A stretch of 64,000 nt of DNA from an uncultured Saprospiraceae bacterium (GTDB lineage Bacteria > Bacteroidota > Bacteroidia > Chitinophagales > Saprospiraceae). The notes under the pieces are model-generated. The model had not been told where the DNA came from and searched no databases. It was given only the letters and a program-made list of their open reading frames with translations. Position numbers and translations under genes: made by a program. Positions 36,258 through 44,910 of this stretch are shown piece after piece. Position 1 is the stretch's first letter, and the number at the start of each line of letters is the position of its first letter. The stretch spans positions 46,559 to 110,558 of the forward strand of contig CAKZQC010000020.1 of NCBI GenBank assembly GCA_937139495.1. The letters are read 5' to 3'.

Positions 36258-37106
36258 ATGAAAAAGATTTCATTGATGGTATTGGTGACGCTTTTGGCGA
36301 TTGCTACTACCCAAGCACAAGACCTAAAAGGCAAAAACGGACAGCCTATTCTTCCTGAAGCAGGTGATATTGGATTAGGAGTAAACGTTATTCCATTTTT
36401 CAATTGGTTCGGTAACTCTTTCAACGGATCTACTAACAACACGTATGCAGGTTCTAACAAGTTTTTCAGCATGTTTGGCAACTCTGTCATCATGGGGAAA
36501 TATATGTTAACTGAATCTACTGCAATCCGTGCTAACTTCGGTTTTAACTTCTCATCTACTTCTGACAACAGAATGGTTTTTGATGATGCTTCAACTGACC
36601 CATTAGCAATGGTAACTGATACTCGCATTTCTGCATTTGGTAGCTACACGCTAGCAGGTGGATACGAAATGAGACGTGGTTCTGGTAGAATCCAAGGATA
36701 CTTTGGTGGTGATGTTATTTTGTCTTTGACAGAAAATACTAACAAATATTCTTACGGTAACGGTTATGCTGCAACTAACGCAGTACCAACTTCTTATAAC
36801 TTCAATGGTAACGTTAACACTGATGGTTCAAGACAAATCTTGACTCAAGGTAACAATACTTTTGGTCTTGGTATCCGTCCATTCATCGGAGTAGAGTACT
36901 TTGTAGCTCCTAAGATGTCTATTGGTGCAGAATTTGGCTATACTATTCGTTATGTACATACTTTCCGTTCTATGAGCGTAGATGAGTACTACGAGTCTAG
37001 CACTAGTACTGTTGTAAACAGAGAAACTATCCAAGCTGCTAGAAACACTGTTTCTGGAACTGTAGATAACTTCAATGGTGCTGTATTTGTATTGTTCTAC
37101 TTCTAG
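36258..37106 (+). CDS. Outer-membrane beta-barrel protein, highly expressed type
   Basis: 282 aa from ATG 36258 (signal MKKISLMVLVTLLAIATTQAQ; the open frame begins at 36240 with MTYKYT). Strands such as STAIRANFGFNFSSTSDNRM, FGLGIRPFIGVEYFVAPKMSIGAEFGYTIRYVHTF, and a final GAVFVLFYF with terminal Phe indicate a porin-like barrel. Codon bias is as strong as in the preceding lipoprotein gene, from which it is separated by 92 bp; likely one operon. Confidence 0.82.
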   Translation: MKKISLMVLVTLLAIATTQAQDLKGKNGQPILPEAGDIGLGVNVIPFFNWFGNSFNGSTNNTYAGSNKFFSMFGNSVIMGKYMLTESTAIRANFGFNFSSTSDNRMVFDDASTDPLAMVTDTRISAFGSYTLAGGYEMRRGSGRIQGYFGGDVILSLTENTNKYSYGNGYAATNAVPTSYNFNGNVNTDGSRQILTQGNNTFGLGIRPFIGVEYFVAPKMSIGAEFGYTIRYVHTFRSMSVDEYYESSTSTVVNRETIQAARNTVSGTVDNFNGAVFVLFYF

Positions 37107-37135
37107 TAGATAGATAACAATAACAACCAAATAAA

Positions 37136-37170
37136 AAATGGGTCAGTTACATTATGTAACTGACCCATTT
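37136..37170. terminator. Bidirectional terminator
   Basis: Stem AAATGGGTCAGTTACAT / ATGTAACTGACCCATTT with a 1-nt loop centre, between the convergent barrel and SOD genes. Confidence 0.8.
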
Positions 37171-37224
37171 ATATTTTATCGTATATGCTATGCTAGTTCA
37201 AAGTAGCTAAAAATGTAGTGCGTT

Positions 37225-37977
37225 TTATTTAGTTAGCATCATTTTTTCTCCAACTACTTTCCAGTTGATAACATTGAAAAAGTTATTGATATAATCCGCT
37301 CTCTTGTTTTTGTAATATAGGTAGTAAGCATGTTCCCACACATCAATCCCCAAAATAGGAGTACCTGTTACATCGACAATATTAGTCATCAATGGGTTAT
37401 CTTGGTTAGGAGTACCTGATACGGCTAACTTTCCGTCAGCTTGCTTCACGAGCCAAGCCCAACCTGACCCAAACTGCGTTTTGGCTGCGTCTTTAAATTG
37501 CGTAGCGAAATTGTCAAAAGAACCAAAACTAGCATCTATTGCAGTTGCCAAATCACCTGTTGGTTTACCACCTTGGTTTGGTCCTATTACCTCCCAAAAC
37601 AATTTGTGATTGTAATAACCTCCTCCATTGTTACGCAAGTTGGTATCTTCGTCACTATCTCTGATAGCCGCCATAATAGCCGTCAAATCTTCTCCTGCCA
37701 AGGGTGATTGTTCCAATGCTTTATTGAATTTAGTCGTATAGCCTGCATGGTGCTTGTCGTGGTGGATCTCCATAGTACGAGCATCAATATTAGGCTCCAA
37801 CGCACCGAAAGCATAGCCCAACGCAGGCAATTCGAATGGTACAAATTTTTTCTCTTCTTCTTTCTCTTCTGTTACTGGTTTCTGAGGTTCTGTTGTGTTG
37901 CAGCCCACCATAGTAGGAGCGATGATTGTCCCAAAAGTAAGTAGTCCTGATGTCTTGATAAAGTCTCTCTTTTTCAT
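37225..37977 (-). CDS. sod: Exported lipoprotein Fe/Mn superoxide dismutase
   Basis: 250 aa from ATG 37977 (the frame reaches 38028, but the signal starts at MKKRDFIKTSGLL). KKRDFIK plus a hydrophobic stretch looks Tat-like, and APTMVGCN gives a lipobox. Mature SOD domain: MEIHHDKHHAGYTTKFN (first two His ligands), NGGGYYNHKLFWEV (His), and DVWEHAYYLYYKN (Asp and His ligands). GSGWAWLV is the conserved core. It converts superoxide to peroxide and O2 and is probably anchored outside the cytoplasm, unlike most Fe/Mn SODs. The metal cannot be assigned safely. Confidence 0.92.
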   Translation of the reverse strand: MKKRDFIKTSGLLTFGTIIAPTMVGCNTTEPQKPVTEEKEEEKKFVPFELPALGYAFGALEPNIDARTMEIHHDKHHAGYTTKFNKALEQSPLAGEDLTAIMAAIRDSDEDTNLRNNGGGYYNHKLFWEVIGPNQGGKPTGDLATAIDASFGSFDNFATQFKDAAKTQFGSGWAWLVKQADGKLAVSGTPNQDNPLMTNIVDVTGTPILGIDVWEHAYYLYYKNKRADYINNFFNVINWKVVGEKMMLTK

Positions 37978-38159
37978 AGATTGTTTTATAGTGTGGTTTT
38001 GGTAGTAATATGAAATAGTGGAGTTCAAAGGTATAACTTTCCACTAAAATACTAACACTCAAGCGGTGCAATTGTTTATTTTGGGTTCAGACAAATCCAA
38101 GGGATTGAAATATAACAAAAAATGCTAGAGAGCAATAGAAGAAATAAACGCTATTTTCA

Positions 38160-38167
38160 TATCTTTG
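38160..38167 (+). promoter_or_regulatory. -7 box of glyA
   Basis: TATCTTTG, exact TAnnTTTG, 101 bp before the chosen ATG. The region is divergent from the SOD gene. No -33 TTTG is obvious. Confidence 0.5.
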
Positions 38168-38267
38168 ACCACATAGATACCTAACGTATTCAAATTTGAA
38201 CACCATAGAAATTGTTAGTCGCCCTCATTGGCAACAAAAAATTTCGACCAAAAAACAAGGCTTTATT

Positions 38268-39575
38268 ATGTTGAAAGATACCAAAATACCTCAACTGATA
38301 CAACAAGAATGGCACCGACAAAGTGCTGGTATTGAATTGATTGCTTCCGAAAACATTGTCAGCAGACAAGTGATGGAAGCCATGGGAACTTGCTTGACGA
38401 ATAAGTATGCCGAGGGTTATCCCGGCAAGCGTTATTATGGCGGCTGTGAAGTAGTGGATAAGGTAGAATCATTGGCAATAGAACGTGCCAAAGAGTTGTA
38501 CAATGCCGCTTATGTCAATGTACAACCACACTCTGGCGCTCAAGCCAATGCTGCTGTTTATTTGACTTGTGTCAATGCAGGAGATAAAGTAATGGGTTTT
38601 GATTTGTCGCATGGTGGTCACTTGACGCATGGCTCTCCAGCCAACTTTTCGGGTAAGCTTTACGAAGTTGTATCTTATGGTGTCGAAAAAGAAACAGGGT
38701 TAATAGACATGGACAAGGTCGAGGAAACGGCTATTCGTGAACAACCCAAAATGATTATTTGTGGTGCTTCGGCTTACTCTCGTGAGTGGGATTACGAACG
38801 ATTCAGAGCGATTGCCGAAAAAGTAGGAGCTATTTTGTGGTGCGATATGGCACACCCTGCTGGTATGATTGCAGCAGGATTGCTCAAAAACCCCCTCGAA
38901 TATTGTCACATCGTGACCACTACCACACACAAAACATTGCGTGGGCCTAGAGGTGGAATGATTCTGACAGGTGAAAATTTTGAAAACCCTTGGGGATTGA
39001 AATTCAAAAATGGTAACCTCAAAAAAATAAGCGGCTTGCTCAACAGTGGTGTTTTTCCTGGTACACAAGGAGGACCACTCGAACACGTTATTGCCGCTAA
39101 AGCAATAGCTTTTCATGAAGCACTACAGCCAGAGTTCGTGACCTACCAAAAACAAGTAGCTAAAAATGCACAAGCAATGGCAGCGGCTTTTGTGGAGCAT
39201 GGCTACAAGGTTATATCTGGTGGTACAGACAACCACTTGATGCTGATTGATTTGAGAAGTAAAGGGGTGAACGGGAAAGATGCCGAAAACACACTAATCA
39301 AAGCAGATATTACCGTCAATAAAAACATGGTTCCTTTTGATACCGAATCGCCTTTCGTTACTTCAGGTATCCGTATCGGTACTCCTGCGGTGACTACCAG
39401 AGGATTCAAGGAGCAGGATTGTGTCCAGACCGTAAAATGGATTGATCAAATTATTACCAATATTGATAATGACGACTTGATACAAGACGTGCGTTCGGAA
39501 ATTAATGAACAGATGGCAAAATTCCCACTTTTCGCTTCTGATAACGAAGATTTGGTGGTAGCCAATATTATGTAA
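38268..39575 (+). CDS. glyA: Serine hydroxymethyltransferase
   Basis: 435 aa from ATG 38268, matching the family N terminus ([20 protein letters not shown]); an upstream TTG at 38196 would add 24 poor residues. PLP lysine is Lys222 in [14 protein letters not shown]. Other signatures: [31 protein letters not shown] and [10 protein letters not shown]. It interconverts serine and glycine with THF and supplies methylene-THF, linking to folD at 59.5 kb. Cytoplasmic. Confidence 0.97.
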   Translation: MLKDTKIPQLIQQEWHRQSAGIELIASENIVSRQVMEAMGTCLTNKYAEGYPGKRYYGGCEVVDKVESLAIERAKELYNAAYVNVQPHSGAQANAAVYLTCVNAGDKVMGFDLSHGGHLTHGSPANFSGKLYEVVSYGVEKETGLIDMDKVEETAIREQPKMIICGASAYSREWDYERFRAIAEKVGAILWCDMAHPAGMIAAGLLKNPLEYCHIVTTTTHKTLRGPRGGMILTGENFENPWGLKFKNGNLKKISGLLNSGVFPGTQGGPLEHVIAAKAIAFHEALQPEFVTYQKQVAKNAQAMAAAFVEHGYKVISGGTDNHLMLIDLRSKGVNGKDAENTLIKADITVNKNMVPFDTESPFVTSGIRIGTPAVTTRGFKEQDCVQTVKWIDQIITNIDNDDLIQDVRSEINEQMAKFPLFASDNEDLVVANIM

Positions 39576-39747
39576 ATAACCATACGGTACGATGGTACCA
39601 AGTAGATTGGGGAGGCTTGCAGTAGCAGTCCTTCCCAATTTTTTTTATAAAACAAGGCGTTGCTAGGCAACATTAAGTTGCTTAGTATTGTAGCCGTTAG
39701 AGACAGATGGAACTCCCTCTAATAAAGCACCTTTTATTATTATATTT

Positions 39748-40500
39748 ATGATTGTACTGAAACACTTACCAAACGCACTAACCCTCTCCAATCTTTTTTG
39801 TGGTTGCTTGACGGTACTCAGCATATTGAGTGACCAATTAACGTTGGTTCCTATTTTTATTACTATTAGTTTGTTGGCAGATTATAGCGATGGGCTAGTG
39901 GCTCGATTGCTCAAAGTGTCGTCGCCAATGGGTAGAGAATTGGACTCTTTGGCGGACATGGTATCGTTTGGTGTAGTACCTGGTATGATGCTTTTTTATA
40001 TGATCAACAAAGCAGAAGGTATCTCGATGATCAATTTTTCGGATACCAGCACATATTTAGGGCTAGTAGGGTTTGTAGTGACCGTTTTTTCTTGCTTGCG
40101 TCTTGCCAAATTCAATCTGGATACCCGACAAACAGAAGGTTTTGTAGGGCTCAATACGCCTGCTTGTACTATTTTTGTACTCGGTATTTTATTGCTAGAA
40201 ATAGCACCGAACAACTATTATGGACTTCAACAAATCTGGACTAATACTATTTTCTTGGTAGCAACTTCTTGTGTATTAGCGTACCTGCTAGTAGCAGAAA
40301 TACCGATGTTTAGCTTCAAGTTCAAAAGCCTTAGTTTAAATGAAAATAAAGTACGTTTTTCATTTATTATTATCTCTATTGCTTGCCTCATTTTATTCGA
40401 GTTTGGTGCAGCATTGAGTGTCATTATTCTTAATTATATCCTCATTTCTGTTATCTTGTGGATGGGCGGATTGCTCAAAAGAGAAAAAAGAGAATTTTAG
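39748..40500 (+). CDS. pssA: CDP-diacylglycerol-serine O-phosphatidyltransferase
   Basis: 250 aa membrane enzyme. The CDP-alcohol phosphotransferase motif is ADYSDGLVARLLKVSSPMGRE, then LDSLADMVSFG, i.e. D-x2-D-G-x2-A-R-x8-G-x3-D-x3-D, with six or seven membrane helices. N-terminal KHLPNALTLSNLFCGC and LRLAKFN (after the motif) are typical of type II PssA. It makes phosphatidylserine, precursor of phosphatidylethanolamine. Single gene. Confidence 0.94.
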   Translation: MIVLKHLPNALTLSNLFCGCLTVLSILSDQLTLVPIFITISLLADYSDGLVARLLKVSSPMGRELDSLADMVSFGVVPGMMLFYMINKAEGISMINFSDTSTYLGLVGFVVTVFSCLRLAKFNLDTRQTEGFVGLNTPACTIFVLGILLLEIAPNNYYGLQQIWTNTIFLVATSCVLAYLLVAEIPMFSFKFKSLSLNENKVRFSFIIISIACLILFEFGAALSVIILNYILISVILWMGGLLKREKREF

Positions 40501-40566
40501 AAATCAATAATCTCTACTATTCTAATATAAAGTCTGATTGCAGACACATCAAAAATAGAACAATCA

Positions 40567-41259
40567 ATGAATAAAGTAGTAGCTAATGCCACCGAAGCCA
40601 TTCAGGGTATCGAAGACAATATGACACTCATGTTGGGCGGATTCGGGTTGTGCGGCATTCCCGAAAATTGTATTACGGCTCTCGTAGCCGCAGAAAAAAA
40701 AGGACTAACCTGTATTTCTAACAATGCTGGAGTCGATGATTTTGGTATTGGATTGATGTTGCAAAAAAAGCAAGTCAAAAAAATGATTTCGTCTTATGTT
40801 GGTGAAAATGCTGAATTTGAACGTCAACTTTTATCAGGTGAACTAGAAGTAGATTTGGTACCACAAGGTACACTTGCGGAGCGTATTCGTGCAGGTGGAG
40901 CAGGAATCCCTGCTTTTTATACCGCTACGGGCTATGGTACGGAAGTAGCAGAAGGGAAGGAAGTCAAAGAATTTGACGGAAGACCTTATATCATGGAAAC
41001 TGCCTTGAAGGCAGATTTTGCGATAGTCAAAGCATGGAAAGGAGATAAACACGGCAACCTATTATTCAAAGGAACGGCACGTAATTTCAACCCAATGATG
41101 GCTCGTGCAGGCACCATAACGATAGCAGAAGTAGATGAATTGGTAGAACCGGGGGTACTGGATCCTAATAATGTACACGTGCCAGGTATTTATGTGCAGC
41201 GTATTTTTGTAGGCAAAGATTACGAAAAGCGTATTGAGCAAAGAACCGTGCGTAGCTAA
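40567..41259 (+). CDS. scoA: 3-oxoacid CoA-transferase subunit A
   Basis: 230 aa. [18 protein letters not shown] (~22-39) is the CoA-transferase family 1 alpha signature; [19 protein letters not shown] and [41 protein letters not shown] follow. Succinyl-CoA:3-ketoacid transferase activity is the best-known role, in ketone-body or acetoacetate use; related pairs act on other acids. 32 bp from its beta partner. Confidence 0.95.
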   Translation: MNKVVANATEAIQGIEDNMTLMLGGFGLCGIPENCITALVAAEKKGLTCISNNAGVDDFGIGLMLQKKQVKKMISSYVGENAEFERQLLSGELEVDLVPQGTLAERIRAGGAGIPAFYTATGYGTEVAEGKEVKEFDGRPYIMETALKADFAIVKAWKGDKHGNLLFKGTARNFNPMMARAGTITIAEVDELVEPGVLDPNNVHVPGIYVQRIFVGKDYEKRIEQRTVRS

Positions 41260-41291
41260 ATCATTTCAACTTCAATCAAAAAAAAATAATC

Positions 41292-41951
41292 ATGGCATTA
41301 GATAAAAATGGCATAGCCAAACGTATAGCAAAAGAACTCCAAGACGGGTACTACGTCAATCTAGGAATCGGTATTCCTACTTTGGTAGCCAACTATATTC
41401 CTGAAGGAATAGATGTGTTTTTGCAGTCAGAAAATGGACTATTGGGCATGGGACCCTTCCCAACAGAAGAGGAGGTCGATGCCGACCTCATCAATGCAGG
41501 CAAACAAACAGTAACTACACTAGATGGTGCTTCTCTTTTTAGCTCTGCCGAGAGCTTCGAGATGATACGAGGCGGACACATTGACCTAACAGTATTGGGG
41601 GCGATGGAAGTCGCTCAAAATGGTGATATTGCTAACTGGAAAATACCGGGTAAAATGGTAAAAGGCATGGGTGGAGCAATGGACTTGGTAGCCGCCGCAC
41701 GCAATATTATTGTAGCGATGCAGCACACCAACCGCAAGGGCGAATCTAAATTATTAGCTGCTTGTACATTGCCGCTCACAGGAGTCAATTGCATCAAAAA
41801 AGTAGTCACCGACTTGGCGTTTTTGGAAATCAAAGATGGAGCATTCCATTTGCTCGAAAGAGCTCCGGGGGTGACCGTAGAAGAGATACAAGCGAAAACA
41901 GCAGGCAAATTGGTGATACCTGAAGGCGGTGTACCTGAAATGGACGTGTAG
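41292..41951 (+). CDS. scoB: 3-oxoacid CoA-transferase subunit B
   Basis: 219 aa. The catalytic Glu is Glu47 in [12 protein letters not shown], which forms the acyl-glutamyl thioester. [17 protein letters not shown] is the N-terminal signature. Subunit partner of the upstream gene; the two are in one operon, closed by the terminator at 41987. Confidence 0.95.
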   Translation: MALDKNGIAKRIAKELQDGYYVNLGIGIPTLVANYIPEGIDVFLQSENGLLGMGPFPTEEEVDADLINAGKQTVTTLDGASLFSSAESFEMIRGGHIDLTVLGAMEVAQNGDIANWKIPGKMVKGMGGAMDLVAAARNIIVAMQHTNRKGESKLLAACTLPLTGVNCIKKVVTDLAFLEIKDGAFHLLERAPGVTVEEIQAKTAGKLVIPEGGVPEMDV

Positions 41952-41986
41952 TATTTCCATACAAAAAAACTGTTCAAATAATTACA

Positions 41987-42026
41987 ACAATAGAAATGTC
42001 ATGAACGGCATTTCTATTGTTTTTTT
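41987..42026 (+). terminator. Terminator of the CoA-transferase operon
   Basis: Perfect 12-bp stem ACAATAGAAATG / CATTTCTATTGT with a 10-nt loop and seven T. Confidence 0.85.
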
Positions 42027-42150
42027 ATTGGAGGGCGTGTCCTCCTCGAGGAGACGTTACGTCCATAGGCTCGCTATTCACTCGACCGCTCCTGCGTCGC
42101 GTTTGGCACTATTGTGCCACCTATTCCCATCACGCACGCACATTAATTGA
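42027..42150. repeat. GC-rich REP-like intergenic sequence
   Basis: A stretch much richer in CG than its surroundings, with a 12-bp palindrome CTCCTCGAGGAG at 42042-42053, repeated CTCG/GCTC units and an end CACGCACGCAC. The inside of the MITE-like element (about 22230-22250) has a related GCTCGTGCGTGTGCGT run. It looks like the multicopy intergenic family common in Bacteroidota. No ORF with coding character. Confidence 0.45.
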
Positions 42151-42234
42151 CCTATTGAATGACACGAAGTAGTCACAAAAAGAATTTCCTTTTAGATTAA
42201 TGCAGTTTTAAAACAACTTAATGACATTAAATTG

Positions 42235-42242
42235 TATTTTTG
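42235..42242 (+). promoter_or_regulatory. -7 box of fdx operon
   Basis: TATTTTTG, exact TAnnTTTG, 24 bp upstream of the fdx ATG at 42266. Confidence 0.55.
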
Positions 42243-42265
42243 CAGGTAAATAACATAAAACAATA

Positions 42266-42610
42266 ATGGCAAAAGTAATTTTAAAATTTGAAGATAAAAC
42301 GCTTCCTAACTTAGAAGTGGAAGCAATGTTGGGAGATTATCTCCTTGATTTGGTGGAAGATAACGGCATGCACCTCAATAGCAATTGCGGGCGTGTTTGT
42401 GCTTGTAGTACTTGTCACATCTATGTAGAAAAAGGTGATGAGCTACTTCGAGAAATTAGCGACCGAGAAGAAGATTTTATTGATAGAGCGATTCGTCCAC
42501 ATATTGAATCTAGATTGGCTTGCCAATGCGAAATCATTGAAGACGACGAAGACGCTATCATAGAAATACTCGTTCCAGACCAATCGCAGATTATCGGACA
42601 CGAACATTAG
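42266..42610 (+). CDS. fdx: Adrenodoxin-type [2Fe-2S] ferredoxin
   Basis: 114 aa, plant/vertebrate-type fold. Cluster Cys at 41, 47 and 50 (C-x5-C-x2-C in NCGRVCACSTCH) and Cys86 in SRLACQC. An extra Cys45 and Cys88 are present. In E. coli this type of ferredoxin is encoded with iscX and supports Fe-S assembly; here iscX follows 37 bp later, a strong context match. Cytoplasmic electron donor. Confidence 0.95.
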   Translation: MAKVILKFEDKTLPNLEVEAMLGDYLLDLVEDNGMHLNSNCGRVCACSTCHIYVEKGDELLREISDREEDFIDRAIRPHIESRLACQCEIIEDDEDAIIEILVPDQSQIIGHEH

Positions 42611-42647
42611 GAAAAAGTACCCAACACACAAAATAAACAAAAATAAT

Positions 42648-42887
42648 ATGAGTTTTGAACTAAACTTGCCCATCGAATGGAAAGATCACGAAGATATTGC
42701 CATGGGTTTATACGAAAAATTCGGGGACGAATTTACAGAATCAAAAATCTATAGAATCCGTTTCACTGAGCTACTCGAATGGATCTTGGAAGTACCTAAC
42801 TTTGTAGGCAAAAAGGAAGATTGTAACGAGTCGCACTTGGAGCTAATCCAAGCGAAATGGGTTTATGAATGGAGAGATAACCAATAA
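42648..42887 (+). CDS. iscX: IscX (Fe-S assembly regulator)
   Basis: 79 aa. Acidic small protein with WKDHEDIAMGLYEKFGDEF, then RFTELLEWILEVPNFVG and a final HLELIQAKWVYEWRDN, the IscX pattern. IscX binds IscU/IscS and modulates Fe-S cluster synthesis. It sits between fdx and kdsC-like; the next gene starts 3 bp after its stop. Confidence 0.95.
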   Translation: MSFELNLPIEWKDHEDIAMGLYEKFGDEFTESKIYRIRFTELLEWILEVPNFVGKKEDCNESHLELIQAKWVYEWRDNQ

Positions 42888-42890
42888 TCA

Positions 42891-43436
42891 ATGAGTTTTT
42901 TAGACAAACTAGCAGATGTTTCTACCATTATTTTAGATGTCGATGGCGTATTGACCGATAGTTCGGTTTATATACTCGAAGATGGTGTACTGATGCGAAA
43001 GATGAGTACACGAGATGGTTTTGCTATCAAATATGCTATTCAGCAAGGGTATCACATCATTGTGATTACGGGCGGTAGCTCCGCAGGTGTTACCAAGCGA
43101 TTGGTAGGCTTGGGGGTCAAACAATCTGATATTTATAGTGGGGTTCACGACAAGCTAGAAGTACTCGACGAGTTGATAGAAACGAACCAAATAGACCTTG
43201 GCAGAACAGCTTATATGGGCGATGATTTGCCCGATTACGAATGTATGCGTTTAGTGCATTTGGCAACGAGTCCTGTTGATGCCGCTCCAGAAGTAAGAGA
43301 CATTTGTCACTATATTTCGCACCTCAAAGGGGGAGAAGGTTGTGTACGTGATTTGCTCGAAAAAATATTGCGTGTACAAGGACAATGGATAGAAACACAC
43401 GTTGTCAATCTAACGAATGATCAACCTGAGTTTTAG
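42891..43436 (+). CDS. kdsC: KdsC-type HAD phosphatase
   Basis: 181 aa HAD hydrolase without cap domain (C0 type). LDVDGVLTDS (nucleophile Asp16 and Asp18), ITGGSSAGVTKR (motif II), a Lys in HDKLEVL, and MGDDLPDYECM (motif IV). Length and motifs fit 3-deoxy-D-manno-octulosonate-8-phosphate phosphatase, which makes KDO for LPS; the N-acylneuraminate-9-P phosphatase homologues are similar. Tetrameric cytoplasmic enzyme. The last ~20 residues extend beyond the core. Confidence 0.88.
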   Translation: MSFLDKLADVSTIILDVDGVLTDSSVYILEDGVLMRKMSTRDGFAIKYAIQQGYHIIVITGGSSAGVTKRLVGLGVKQSDIYSGVHDKLEVLDELIETNQIDLGRTAYMGDDLPDYECMRLVHLATSPVDAAPEVRDICHYISHLKGGEGCVRDLLEKILRVQGQWIETHVVNLTNDQPEF

Positions 43437-43590
43437 ATAGGCTCTTAGGGGGGAATAGAATTTGCTTACACAGAAAAAAACCAACATTGTGAAAGTATCG
43501 GAAGATGCACGCAAGGTTGGCTTTTTTTTTGGTGGTAAGTAGTTATAGATAATAGATTTTTTTTTCAAAAAAACAACAACTATAAAAAAT

Positions 43591-44886
43591 ATGAAAGTAG
43601 TAGGTCTGATAACTGGTATAGCGATACTATCCTTAACCATTTTGCTGACGGCTTGTACACGAGCCGAATCGAATAGCAACAAGGATTTGCATACCATACC
43701 TATTGCTGAAATTGTAATAAGTGAAGAAGAAAGAGAAGCGCAACACCTCAGCGAGGTGCTAGAAGCTTATCAGCAGTACATCGAAGTAGCTATGGATACA
43801 CTCAATTTGCCGAGTGTAGCGTATGCTATTGTCAAAGATGGTAAAGTAATTCATCAATACACAGCAGGCGTAAAGAAGGTCGGTAGTTTGGATACTATCA
43901 ATGAAAATACGGTTTATCGGATTGCCTCTATTTCCAAAAGCTTTGCAGCAGTTCTAGCAGGCGTTTTAGTCGATAAAAAAGCATTTGATTGGGAAGATAA
44001 AATCAAAACATTAGAACCTCGTTTTAGACTCAAAACACGTAGCCAGACTGATAGTATGACGGTGCGTCACATTCTGAGCCATACCACAGGATTGCGCAAG
44101 TATGCTTTGTCGAGAACCATACAATCAGGTAAATCTTATTCGGAAGTATTTGCAGAATTGCGCAAAGCTTCTATCGAAAATAAACCTGGCGAAATTTATT
44201 CTTACCAAAATGCAATTTACAGTGCCATTGGTAATGTAGTCAAAAGGAAAACAAAATACAGCTACGAGCGAATGCTCGATTCGCTTATTTTTAAGCCGCT
44301 CCAAATGCCGAATATATCAACAGGATATAACAGCATGATGAAAAATGAAAATAGAGCGATGCCACACACACCGACTGACAAAATTTATTGGAAATCGGGG
44401 GACATTCGTACTAAATGGTACAATGTAGCACCAGCAGCAGGTGTCAATGCGAGTCTAGCAGATATGACGATTTGGCTCAACGCTATGCTCGGACACTATC
44501 CAGAAGTGATTAGTCCACAAGCGTTGGAACAAGTTTTTGAAGTGAATATACCCATGAATGAAGATTCGGATTATTACGAAACATGGGCTCCTGGATTGAC
44601 ACAAGCATCGTATGCGATGGGTTGGCGTGCCTTTCTGTTTCGAGAGAACAAAATAATGTACCATGGCGGTTGGGTACGAGGCTATCGCCCCGAAATGGCT
44701 TTTTGTCCCAAGGAAGATATTGGCATTGTGTTTTTGACCAATTCCAACAAAAACGATCTTTCTACGAACTGTATGCCTACTTTTTTCAAAATGTACTTTC
44801 AAGCAAAAGAGGACCATCTCAAAAAAAGAGAACCCATCAATATTCCAACGATTGCTACTCCTCAATCTATTGAAACGCCTAAATAA
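43591..44886 (+). CDS. Lipoprotein serine hydrolase (beta-lactamase class C family)
   Basis: 431 aa. Lipobox LTACT at about residue 17-21 after a hydrophobic helix. Catalytic S113-x-x-K116 (ASISKS), Y205-x-N207 (SYQN) and H358-x-G (YHGGWVRGY) form the serine active site of the class C/PBP4*-type hydrolases. The domain covers ~60-410; a Pro/Thr-rich tail ends it. Likely periplasmic esterase, peptidase or D-Ala-D-Ala hydrolase; the substrate is not determined. It precedes the GT-C gene by 24 bp. Confidence 0.88.
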   Translation: MKVVGLITGIAILSLTILLTACTRAESNSNKDLHTIPIAEIVISEEEREAQHLSEVLEAYQQYIEVAMDTLNLPSVAYAIVKDGKVIHQYTAGVKKVGSLDTINENTVYRIASISKSFAAVLAGVLVDKKAFDWEDKIKTLEPRFRLKTRSQTDSMTVRHILSHTTGLRKYALSRTIQSGKSYSEVFAELRKASIENKPGEIYSYQNAIYSAIGNVVKRKTKYSYERMLDSLIFKPLQMPNISTGYNSMMKNENRAMPHTPTDKIYWKSGDIRTKWYNVAPAAGVNASLADMTIWLNAMLGHYPEVISPQALEQVFEVNIPMNEDSDYYETWAPGLTQASYAMGWRAFLFRENKIMYHGGWVRGYRPEMAFCPKEDIGIVFLTNSNKNDLSTNCMPTFFKMYFQAKEDHLKKREPINIPTIATPQSIETPK

Positions 44887-44910
44887 TTTGTTCTAATTAA
44901 AACAACTTTA

